From an uncultured Holophagales bacterium (GTDB taxonomy: Bacteria; Acidobacteriota; Thermoanaerobaculia; UBA5066): a stretch of DNA of 5,310 nt. The notes beneath the pieces were generated by a model. That model saw nothing but the letters and a program-made list of their open reading frames with translations, made no database searches and was not told the DNA's origin. The stretch covers positions 1-5,310 of the forward strand of contig CALMDF010000114.1 of assembly GCA_937864895.1 (NCBI GenBank), given 5' to 3'. Made by a program: the position numbers and the translations under genes. Below, piece after piece: positions 1 to 5,310 of the stretch; the first letter of the stretch is position 1, and each line of letters opens with the position of its first letter.

Positions 1-8
1 ATCGGGAC

Positions 9-905
9 GTGAGCACGACCACGATCCACACGCTCGACCTCGTTCACGGCCGGGAGCGGACAACGGCCGCCTATCTCGTCGAGTCGGACGGCGAGGCCGC
101 CCTCGTCGAAACGGGGCCCGATTCGACGTACCCGAACCTCGTCGCCGGCCTCGCCCGGCACGGCCTCGTGCCGCGTGACGTGACGAAGGTCTTCCTCACC
201 CACATCCACCTCGACCACGCCGGCGGGGCGTGGAGGATGGCGCGGGAAGGGGCGACGGTTCACGTCCACCCGAAGGGCGCGGCGCACCTGGCCGACCCGT
301 CGAAGCTCCTCGCCTCGGCGAAGCGGATCTATGCCGAAAAGATGGACGAGCTCTGGGGGACCCTCGAGCCGATCGCTCCCGAGCGGCTCCGGCCGATGGA
401 GGACGGCGAGGTCGTTCGAGTGGGCGGGGCCGAGGTCCGCGTCGTCGCGACGCCCGGGCACGCGATCCACCACAACGCCTACCTCGTCGACGGCGTCGTT
501 TTCACGGGCGACGTCGGGGGCGTCCGCGTCGCCGGTGGGCCGGTCCTCCCCCCGACGCCTCCTCCCGACATCGACCTCCCGGTCTGGCGGGCATCGCTCG
601 CGCGGCTGCGCGAGCTGAGGCCCGTGGCGCTCTACCCGACGCACTTCGACCGGTTCGACGACGTTGCGGAGCACCTCGACGCCCTCGAGGCCGAGCTGGC
701 CGCCTGGGCAGGCTGGGTAAAGGCCCGGATGGAAGAGGGGAAGGACGAGGCGGCGATCGTCCGCGAGTTCGAGGCCTGGCTCACCGGCCGGCTCCGCGCG
801 TCGGGCGTCTCGGAGGAGGGGCTCGTGGAGTACGGCTACGCGCTTCCATTCGCGATGAACGTGACCGGGCTGATGCGCTACTGGAAGAACGCGGCGAGAG
901 CCTAG
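9..905 (+). CDS. MBL-fold (metallo-beta-lactamase superfamily) metal-dependent hydrolase
   Basis: This 298-residue protein carries the metal-binding signature of the metallo-beta-lactamase superfamily. HIHLDH lies at residues 65-70 (H65, H67, D69, H70), the third-metal-ligand motif TPGHA has H151, FTGDVGG has the bridging D168, and YPTHFD has H212. Together these make a complete binuclear site, so the enzyme should be active, probably as a cytoplasmic hydrolase; no signal peptide is visible. After the core, residues 220-298 form a mostly helical tail rich in Glu and Ala, ending in an aromatic stretch ([18 protein letters not shown]). Substrate is not readable: the superfamily includes glyoxalase II-like thioesterases, lactonases and nucleases. 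The chosen start is a GTG at position 9, only 8 bases from the window edge, so no ribosome site can be judged and the true start could lie further left. The gene converges on the cytochrome gene and their ends overlap by 4 bases. Confidence 0.85.
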   Translation: MSTTTIHTLDLVHGRERTTAAYLVESDGEAALVETGPDSTYPNLVAGLARHGLVPRDVTKVFLTHIHLDHAGGAWRMAREGATVHVHPKGAAHLADPSKLLASAKRIYAEKMDELWGTLEPIAPERLRPMEDGEVVRVGGAEVRVVATPGHAIHHNAYLVDGVVFTGDVGGVRVAGGPVLPPTPPPDIDLPVWRASLARLRELRPVALYPTHFDRFDDVAEHLDALEAELAAWAGWVKARMEEGKDEAAIVREFEAWLTGRLRASGVSEEGLVEYGYALPFAMNVTGLMRYWKNAARA

Positions 906-2716
906 GGGCGGCCCGCCCGAAACGTGCACCGCGTCCCGCCCCGCGCGAGGCGCGCCGTGGACGCGGCGAAGTCGCGCCAGACGGGATCGGCCCCTACCTT
1001 GTGACATTCGAGACAAGCGCCGACGGCGAGCGTCCGGCGGATCTCCGAAGCGTCGAGCGAGCGGAGGCCGACGCGCGTGCCGACGCCGGGGTTCTCCGCG
1101 TCGAGGCGCGTCCAGGCGTCGGAAGCCATTCGGGGGTCTTCCAGGGCCGGCGTCGCGGGCTGAAACGAGGGCTCCGCTCCGGCGAGGTCGAGCGTCCCCG
1201 TCCCGAGGCCGAGCGCCCAGGCCGAGAGGTGGCAGCGCTCGCAGGTGCGGGCCTTCTTCCCGGTCGAGTGCGGGTCGAAGGAGGAATAGAGGCGGCGGGA
1301 GGCCTTCGGGCCGCCCGCGGCGGTTGCGTCGAGGTCCATGACCATTCCCGGCATCGCCGGGGCGATCCGGCCGTCCGCCTGGACGGCGATCGCGGGCGGC
1401 CGGGCGTCGTAGCCGTCCGAGGTCTCGATCCAGCGGCCGGGCGTCTCGGCGGCCTTCGCGAAGTCCCACTGTTTCCCGGCCGCGTCGAAGGTCGTGTGGC
1501 AGGTGGAGCAGGTGGGCGCCCAGGCGGCGTGGCAGGAGCTGCACGTGAGCCGCTCGTGACCGGGAAGTACATGATTGGGGTCGATCGGCGTCTGCCGCGT
1601 CGCGAGGGCGACGCCCTGGCCCTTGCGGAGCGTGACCCAGCCCCCGCCCGAAGGGCGGAGGTTCCAGATCGGGGTGCCGCGGCGGCCGAGGCGGACGCGC
1701 TCGTCGGGCGCCCGCTTCTCGCCGCGCTGGCGGAGGAGGTCGCGCGAGATCGGGTCCTTGACCGCGCTCCAGGTCGTCTCGCCCCCGTCGCCGACGGGTC
1801 CGTGGCAGGCCTCGCAGGTGATCTCGACCTGGTCCTCCTCGTGCTCGCGCTCGTGCCCGTCGCCCATCAGGTCGGTGTGGAGGTGGCAGTCGACGCAGGA
1901 GAGGCCCGCGAGGCGGTGGACGTCGGCTTCGGCGCGGCAGGCGGGGCGGCCGTCGTGCAGCGTCGTCGCGGCGGCGCCGCAGGCTCCGGCTTGCTCCTTC
2001 TCCACCTCGTAGAGACCCTCGTAGGTGAGGGAGATCCTTCCGCTCCGGCTGTGGCAGCCGAGGCAGCGGTCGTCGGTGACGCGGGCGTCGACGGCGGGGT
2101 GGGGGCGCGGGACGGCGCCGGGGAGCTTCCGCGCGACGTGGCACGCCGAGCAGCCGCTCCCGTTTCCGTGGATCGCGTCGTCGCGGTTCTCGCGAAGGGT
2201 GTGGAGATGGCAGCCGGCGCAGAGCTTCGAAAGGTGCCGCTCGGCGGGGGAGGGGTCGGCCTTCGCGAGGGTCTCGGCCATCGTCGCCGTCCCGCGCGGC
2301 TCGGGGATCTCGCCGAAGGCCCACCGGTTCACGGAGACGATGCCGCTCGCGCGGGCCATGAGCGACGAGGCAACCCGTTGCGCCTCGCGGACGTGGCAGC
2401 CGGAGCGCCCGCAGGTGAGCGAGACCGTGCGCAGGGCACCCGGCTCGGGCTCCATGCCGGCGTGCGCGCGGGCCTTGTCGAACGCGAGGGCGTTCCCGAG
2501 GTGGCACGACGAGCAGCCGACGGCGGCGCGGGCGTGCGCCCCTCCGGGGTCTTCCTCGGGCCTCACGTGGCAGGTGACGCAGCGCTCCACCTTCCCGCCC
2601 GCCCTGTCGGGACCGCGGCCGAGCGCGGCAGAACGCTGCCGCTCGCGCCCGAGGGCGCCGAGGAGGCCGGCGAGGGCGAGGAGAAAGGCGACGACGAGGG
2701 TGCGCGCGCGGAACAT
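902..2716 (-). CDS. Exported multihaem cytochrome c (about 12 haems)
   Basis: The 604-residue product should be an extracytoplasmic electron carrier. Residues 1-23 look like a Sec signal or membrane anchor: MFRAR, then a hydrophobic run of about 17 residues ([17 protein letters not shown]). Eleven canonical CXXCH haem-attachment motifs begin at residues 46, 68, 166, 189, 218, 274, 301, 392, 403, 492 and 568. A twelfth, unusual CX4CH site (CGRSGCH) begins at 102. Several motifs are preceded by a His (for example [12 protein letters not shown] and [11 protein letters not shown]), which could be distal ligands for bis-His haems. Two further cysteines (C246, C260) are not in haem motifs. No catalytic domain is recognisable, and I cannot place it in a named cytochrome family. 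The open frame extends 46 codons further upstream, but that part would overlap kal and places the signal peptide internally, so the ATG at 2716 is preferred. Its Shine-Dalgarno is weak. The gene is divergent from kal and convergent with the MBL hydrolase gene. Maturation would need a cytochrome c biogenesis system encoded elsewhere. Confidence 0.9.
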   Translation of the reverse strand: MFRARTLVVAFLLALAGLLGALGRERQRSAALGRGPDRAGGKVERCVTCHVRPEEDPGGAHARAAVGCSSCHLGNALAFDKARAHAGMEPEPGALRTVSLTCGRSGCHVREAQRVASSLMARASGIVSVNRWAFGEIPEPRGTATMAETLAKADPSPAERHLSKLCAGCHLHTLRENRDDAIHGNGSGCSACHVARKLPGAVPRPHPAVDARVTDDRCLGCHSRSGRISLTYEGLYEVEKEQAGACGAAATTLHDGRPACRAEADVHRLAGLSCVDCHLHTDLMGDGHEREHEEDQVEITCEACHGPVGDGGETTWSAVKDPISRDLLRQRGEKRAPDERVRLGRRGTPIWNLRPSGGGWVTLRKGQGVALATRQTPIDPNHVLPGHERLTCSSCHAAWAPTCSTCHTTFDAAGKQWDFAKAAETPGRWIETSDGYDARPPAIAVQADGRIAPAMPGMVMDLDATAAGGPKASRRLYSSFDPHSTGKKARTCERCHLSAWALGLGTGTLDLAGAEPSFQPATPALEDPRMASDAWTRLDAENPGVGTRVGLRSLDASEIRRTLAVGACLECHKVGADPVWRDFAASTARLARGGTRCTFRAGRP

Positions 2717-2776
2717 CAGCGGGCCGCTTCGATTATCCTCGCCGGCCGGGGAGGCGAGGGCCTCCGGGGAGTGATC
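2717..2776. promoter_or_regulatory. Divergent intergenic region between the cytochrome gene and kal
   Basis: These 60 bases separate two divergent start codons and must hold or adjoin both promoters. The only AT-rich patch is ATTATC at 2732-2737. On the minus strand it reads GATAAT, close to a sigma-70 -10 box, but it sits only about 15 bases from the cytochrome ATG and no convincing -35 is visible. On the plus strand TATCCT (2734-2739) is a weaker -10 candidate for kal. Two mutually exclusive hairpins follow: arms 2737-2743 and 2753-2759 (7 bp), or arms 2750-2755 and 2760-2765 (6 bp, 4-base loop). The second ends directly against the kal ribosome site. No known riboswitch or operator is recognised. 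The promoter boxes are guesses; the hairpins are read directly from the sequence. Confidence 0.4.
2766..2771 (+). promoter_or_regulatory. Ribosome binding site of kal
   Basis: GGGGAG ends 5 bases before the ATG at 2777, a good Shine-Dalgarno spacing. It favours this ATG over an in-frame GTG at 2771, which overlaps the ribosome site itself, and over the long in-frame opening further upstream. Confidence 0.65.
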
Positions 2777-3193
2777 ATGACCAGCGAAGAGAAGAAAGAC
2801 GCCGTGGGGCCCCGGGTCGTCCTCCGGCTGCGCATGTCGAGCCACGACGCGCACTACGGCGGGAACCTCGTCGACGGGGCCCGGATGCTCGGGCTCTTCG
2901 GCGACGTGGCGACCGAGCTCCTTATCCGCCTCGACGGCGACGAAGGGCTCTTCCGCGCCTACGAATCCGTCGAGTTCCTCGCGCCGGTCTACGCGGGCGA
3001 CTACATCGAGGCCGAGGGCGTGATCACCGGCACCGGGAACACGAGCCGGCGGATGGAGTTCGAGGCCCGCAAGGTGATCCGCTCGGCGCCCGAGGTGAAC
3101 GACTCCGCCGCCGAGCTCCTCGACCCGCCCGTCGTCGTCTGCCGCGCGAAGGGGACCTGCGTCACCCCGAAGGACAAGCAGCGCCGGCCCTAG
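2777..3193 (+). CDS. kal: 3-aminobutyryl-CoA ammonia-lyase (hotdog fold), lysine fermentation
   Basis: The 138-residue product matches, by recall, the small hotdog-fold enzyme Kal (EC 4.3.1.14), which removes ammonia from L-3-aminobutyryl-CoA to give crotonyl-CoA late in lysine fermentation. Diagnostic stretches are [20 protein letters not shown] (about residues 17-37), the helix [20 protein letters not shown] (42-61), the hotdog-type [15 protein letters not shown] (67-81) and [14 protein letters not shown] (88-101). Length is normal for the family, with a short variable charged tail. It has no signal peptide and should be cytoplasmic. The start is the ATG with GGGGAG 5 bases upstream. kamE and kamD, which act earlier in the same pathway, lie just downstream on the opposite strand, and this context strongly supports the assignment over a generic thioesterase or MaoC-like hydratase. 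The gene is convergent with kamE, with a 62-bp gap occupied by a palindromic element, so it must be transcribed separately from kamDE. Confidence 0.88.
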   Translation: MTSEEKKDAVGPRVVLRLRMSSHDAHYGGNLVDGARMLGLFGDVATELLIRLDGDEGLFRAYESVEFLAPVYAGDYIEAEGVITGTGNTSRRMEFEARKVIRSAPEVNDSAAELLDPPVVVCRAKGTCVTPKDKQRRP

Positions 3194-3198
3194 CGGAG

Positions 3199-3270
3199 GG
3201 GGTCAGGTCTACCGTCTACGCTCTGCGCGCCCGGCCTCGGCCATAGAATAGAAAATCAAGACCTGACCCC
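3199..3270. repeat. 72-bp palindromic element with 12-bp terminal inverted repeats (REP/MITE-like)
   Basis: GGGGTCAGGTCT at 3199-3210 is the exact reverse complement of AGACCTGACCCC at 3259-3270. Between them lie 48 bases, including a small tandem GTCTACC/GTCTACG (3207-3220), a GC-rich core (3225-3242) and an AT-rich patch (3243-3258) unlike the surrounding composition. From memory, the TCAAGACCTGACCCC motif seen here at the right end recurs in many environmental bacterial genomes as part of REP-type palindromes mobilised by REP-associated tyrosine (Y1) transposases; no such transposase is in this window. The right arm is read in frame as the last four codons of kamE and abuts its TGA stop. 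The long loop and lack of a T-run argue against an ordinary intrinsic terminator, although the element may still limit convergent transcription. The inverted repeat is certain; its mobility is inferred. Confidence 0.65.
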
Positions 3271-3990
3271 AAGCTTGTCGATCAGGAAGGTGGCGACGTG
3301 CTCGGCGTAGGTGCCGGGGCCGAAGCCGGCGTCGTAGCCGAGCTCGACGGCGAGCTTGTTGCCGATGCGGGTGCCGCCCGCGCAGACGACGAACCGCTCG
3401 CGAAGGCCCCTGGCCTCGAGGAGCTCGATGAGCTGGGTCAGGTTGCCGACGTGGACGTCCTTCTGGGTGACGATCTGGCTGACGAGGATCGCGTCGGCGT
3501 TCACCCTGACGGCGAAATCGATCAGCTTCTCGTTCGGCACCTGGGCACCGAGGTTGTAGGCCTCCACCTCGGCGTAGCGCTCGAGGCCGTAGTGGTGGTT
3601 GTAGCCCTTCATGTTCATGATCGCGTCGATGCCGACGGTGTGCGCGTCGAAGCCGGTGCAGGCGCCGACGACGACGAGCTTGCGCCCCAGCCTCTCGCGG
3701 ATCGCCGCGCAGGCCTCGTCCATCGAGTAGACCTTCGCGCCCGTCGCCTCCTCGACCTGGACCGCGTCGTAGTCGACGGCGGCCTCGGTCTTCCCGTAGG
3801 CGACGTAGAAGCTGAACCCCTCGGAGAGCGGCGCGGAGTGGACGACCTCGACGTGCCGGAAGCCGAGCTTGCCGACGAAGAGCCGCGCCGCCTCGCGGCC
3901 GCGGGGGCCGAAGGGGACGGGAAGGGTGAAGGAGAGCTGGACCGCGCCGTCGTCCAGAGTGTCACCGTAGGGCCTGACGATCGTCGCCAT
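3256..3990 (-). CDS. kamE: Lysine 5,6-aminomutase beta subunit (cobalamin-binding)
   Basis: This 244-residue protein is the beta subunit of adenosylcobalamin- and PLP-dependent lysine 5,6-aminomutase, which moves the terminal amino group of beta-lysine (or D-lysine) to the neighbouring carbon. The N-terminal part has the conserved PYGDTLDDGAVQLSFTLP (7-24). The Rossmann-like cobalamin domain follows, with the base-off motif DAHTVG at 115-120 (H117 as lower cobalt ligand) and K128 in MNMKGY. K128 corresponds to K144 of the Clostridium sticklandii enzyme, which forms the PLP aldimine. Later conserved blocks are SQIVTQKDVH (171-180), LTQLIELLEARGLRERF (184-200) and GYDAGFGPGTYAEHVATF (218-235). 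It is about 18 residues shorter than the clostridial protein, mainly at the N-terminus. The start is an ATG one base after the kamD stop, with GGAGG 5 bases upstream, so translation is probably coupled to kamD. The final four codons (Gly-Val-Arg-Ser) coincide with an arm of the palindromic element, which may have replaced the original C-terminus. Confidence 0.95.
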   Translation of the reverse strand: MATIVRPYGDTLDDGAVQLSFTLPVPFGPRGREAARLFVGKLGFRHVEVVHSAPLSEGFSFYVAYGKTEAAVDYDAVQVEEATGAKVYSMDEACAAIRERLGRKLVVVGACTGFDAHTVGIDAIMNMKGYNHHYGLERYAEVEAYNLGAQVPNEKLIDFAVRVNADAILVSQIVTQKDVHVGNLTQLIELLEARGLRERFVVCAGGTRIGNKLAVELGYDAGFGPGTYAEHVATFLIDKLGVRS

Positions 3991-3991
3991 C

Positions 3992-5310
3992 TCAGCCTCC
4001 GAGCCCCAGCTCGCGGTGGAGGTGGTCCTCGATCGGGTTCCAGTAGCCGTCGGACTTCTTCCGCAGGCCCTCGAGACCCTTGCCGCCGTCGCGGGGGCGC
4101 TTCACGTCGGCGAAGAGCCCCTCGGCGATGGCGTCCATGAGCCCCGCGGCCTCGATCCGTTCGAGGAAGGCGAGCGCCTCGTCGAGGACCTGGTTCGCCC
4201 GGCGGACGACGAGGCCGTCCTCGCGGAACGTCACCTCGTCGCCGAGGTCGGCCATGCTGCTCATGACGTATTTGGCGTTCTCCAGGGCGAGGTAGCGGTC
4301 CTGCATGAACGGGGTGTGGATCGCCTCGGTCAGCATCCCGAGGAGATGGATCCCCTGACCGGTCATCCGGGAGGCGAAGTTGAAGAGGGCGTTCTGGACG
4401 ACGCCGCGGAAGACGTCGCCCGTCATGAACTTCGTCGGCGGCATGTACTTCAGGGGTGCCTCGGGGAAGATCTCGCGCGCCATGAGCGCCTGCGAGAGCT
4501 CGAGGAGGAAGCCGTTCCTGATCGTCGGGTCCATCTCGAAGGCGTGCCCGAGGCCCATCTGCCACGGCTCGAGGCCGGCGGCGTAAGCGAAGCGCTCGTT
4601 CAGGAACTGGCTCGCGAGGACGGTGTACGCCTTCTCGACCGCGTCGGACGTCGTCAGGTAGTTGTCCTCGCCGGTGTTGATGACGACGCCCGCCCAGGCG
4701 TTCACCATCCGGCTGAACTTCTGGTCGACGAACGTCCGGTACATGTTGATGTCGCGGAAGAGGATCCCGTACATCGAGTCGTTCAGCATCATGTCGAGGC
4801 GCTCGAGCGCCCCCATGACGGCGATCTCGGGCATGCAGAGGCCGGAGGCGTAGTTCGTGAGGTGGACGTAGCGCCCCTGCCGCTCGATCTCCTCGTCGAG
4901 CGCGGCCCTCATGATCCGGAAGTTCTCCTGCGTGGCGTAGGTGCCGCCGAAGCCCTCGGTCGTGGCGCCGTACGGGACGTAGTCGAGGAGCGACTGCGCG
5001 GTCGTCCGGATGACGGCGACGACGTCCGCCCCCTGCGACGCGGCGGCGCGGGCCTGCTTCACGTCCTCGTGGATGTTCCCGGTCGCGACGATGACGTAGA
5101 GGAGCGGGGAGTGGTTCTTCCCCTCGTACCGCGCGAGGAGCTCCTCGCGGCGGGCGCGGTTCCCCTTCACGCGCCGCGTCCCGGCGGCGACGAGCTCCTT
5201 CGCCTTCTCCTCGAGCGCGTCGGGCGGCGCGAGCGGCAGGCCGTCGAGGCGGAGCCCCTCCGCGACGCGCCGGCTCAGACCGGCCACGTCCTCGCCCGTC
5301 CTCACGAGCG
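3992..5310 (-). CDS. kamD: Lysine 5,6-aminomutase alpha subunit (partial, 5' end outside window)
   Basis: This is the catalytic TIM-barrel subunit that pairs with KamE in lysine 5,6-aminomutase and provides most of the PLP and substrate pocket. Counting from the codon at 5305, recognisable blocks are LLYVIVATGNIHED (68-81), DYVPYGATTEGFGGTYATQE (108-127), SGLCMPEIAVMGALERLDMM (154-173), INTGEDNYLTT (209-219), MGLGHAFEMDP (250-260), KYMPPTKFMTGD (286-297), HLLGMLTEAIHTPFMQDR (320-337) and VKRPRDGGKGL (401-411). These match the clostridial KamD closely over this range. About 437 codons are visible against about 516 in C. sticklandii, so roughly 75 N-terminal residues lie beyond the right edge. 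A GTG at 5305 could be read as a start, but the frame stays open to the edge and the homologous sequence continues, so it is treated as an internal valine. The stop is followed after one base by the kamE ATG. The other lysine-fermentation genes (kamA, kdd, kce) may lie upstream in the same transcript, beyond the window. Confidence 0.95.
   Translation of the reverse strand, partial: LVRTGEDVAGLSRRVAEGLRLDGLPLAPPDALEEKAKELVAAGTRRVKGNRARREELLARYEGKNHSPLLYVIVATGNIHEDVKQARAAASQGADVVAVIRTTAQSLLDYVPYGATTEGFGGTYATQENFRIMRAALDEEIERQGRYVHLTNYASGLCMPEIAVMGALERLDMMLNDSMYGILFRDINMYRTFVDQKFSRMVNAWAGVVINTGEDNYLTTSDAVEKAYTVLASQFLNERFAYAAGLEPWQMGLGHAFEMDPTIRNGFLLELSQALMAREIFPEAPLKYMPPTKFMTGDVFRGVVQNALFNFASRMTGQGIHLLGMLTEAIHTPFMQDRYLALENAKYVMSSMADLGDEVTFREDGLVVRRANQVLDEALAFLERIEAAGLMDAIAEGLFADVKRPRDGGKGLEGLRKKSDGYWNPIEDHLHRELGLGG
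3996..4000 (-). promoter_or_regulatory. Ribosome binding site of kamE inside the kamD 3' end
   Basis: On the minus strand GGAGG lies 5 bases before the kamE ATG and is embedded in the last glycine codons of kamD. The junction reads TGAGATG, with the stop of kamD and the start of kamE one base apart. This is the classic layout for translational coupling, giving matched amounts of the two subunits of one complex. Confidence 0.75.

Noticed and set aside
906..918. A short hairpin (GGGCG/CGCCC, 3-base loop) just after the MBL stop, as a terminator
   Set aside because: The stem is only 5 bp, has no T-run on either side, and lies within the last codons of the cytochrome gene.
2717..2854. A longer cytochrome reading starting at 2854 on the minus strand
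   Set aside because: It would add 46 residues overlapping the start of kal and bury the signal peptide inside the protein. The ATG at 2716 puts the hydrophobic segment at the N-terminus.
230..3193. A 987-codon plus-strand open frame spanning the MBL gene, the cytochrome region and kal
   Set aside because: It is antisense to the cytochrome, whose haem motifs prove the minus-strand reading, and out of frame with the MBL hydrolase. Its translation is low-complexity Arg/Gly/Ala-rich. Only its last 138 codons, kal, are real; the rest stays open because of high GC.
3199..3270. The inverted repeat as a CRISPR fragment or attachment site
   Set aside because: There is one pair of inverted 12-mers, with no regular direct repeats and spacers, and no tRNA or integrase nearby.
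3298..4140. A 280-codon plus-strand open frame antisense to kamE and the end of kamD
   Set aside because: Its translation is repetitive Val/Asp/Leu/Arg-rich sequence typical of the antisense of a GC-rich gene. The opposite strand encodes the clearly recognisable KamE.
3615..4565. A 316-codon minus-strand open frame overlapping kamD and kamE
   Set aside because: It is a frame-shifted shadow of the two aminomutase genes, dominated by Arg, Pro and Ser, with no recognisable motif.
5303..5305. GTG as a start codon for kamD
   Set aside because: The frame continues open to the window edge (a Leu codon at 5308-5306) and the residues just inside still align with the N-terminal domain of known KamD, so this is an internal valine.

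Overview
This window looks like chromosome from a very GC-rich bacterium. By eye it is about 70% G+C, with strong G/C bias at third codon positions, which produces long spurious open frames antisense to the real genes. Coding density is nearly complete. A lysine-fermentation gene set beside a multihaem c-type cytochrome, with a dispersed-repeat-like palindrome, points to an anaerobic or facultative Gram-negative-type bacterium. Acidobacteriota or a deltaproteobacterial/myxobacterial lineage would fit, but that assignment is inference. The clostridial lysine fermenters in which the pathway was defined are AT-rich, so this is not one of those.

Layout, left to right. (1) 9-905, plus strand: a metallo-beta-lactamase-fold hydrolase of unknown substrate. 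(2) 902-2716, minus strand: a 604-residue exported multihaem cytochrome c with eleven CXXCH sites and one CX4CH site. It meets the hydrolase tail to tail, and the two stop codons share a CTAG palindrome. (3) 2717-2776: a 60-bp divergent intergenic region with two overlapping hairpins and the Shine-Dalgarno of the next gene. (4) 2777-3193, plus strand: kal, 3-aminobutyryl-CoA ammonia-lyase. (5) 3194-3255: a 62-bp convergent gap that carries most of a 72-bp element (3199-3270) bounded by perfect 12-bp inverted repeats. The right arm runs into the end of kamE. (6) 3256-3990, minus strand: kamE, the cobalamin-binding beta subunit of lysine 5,6-aminomutase. (7) 3992-5310, minus strand: kamD, its alpha subunit, cut by the right window edge.

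How the genes work together. In lysine fermentation (the Kam/Kdd/Kce/Kal pathway), KamA makes beta-lysine and KamDE moves its terminal amino group to give 3,5-diaminohexanoate. Kdd oxidises this, and Kce transfers the product to an acetyl-CoA-derived CoA, releasing acetoacetate and 3-aminobutyryl-CoA. Kal then removes ammonia to give crotonyl-CoA. This window holds the second step (KamDE) and the ammonia-releasing step (Kal). kamA, kdd and kce are not here and probably lie to the right, upstream of kamD. kal is convergent to kamDE rather than co-transcribed with it. The cytochrome, divergent from kal, could serve extracytoplasmic electron disposal, but only proximity links it to lysine catabolism.

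I do not see a wholly new system. The points most worth a second look are the palindromic element that appears to supply the last codons and stop of kamE, the unusual CX4CH haem site in an unclassified probable dodecahaem cytochrome, and the split arrangement of the lysine-fermentation genes.
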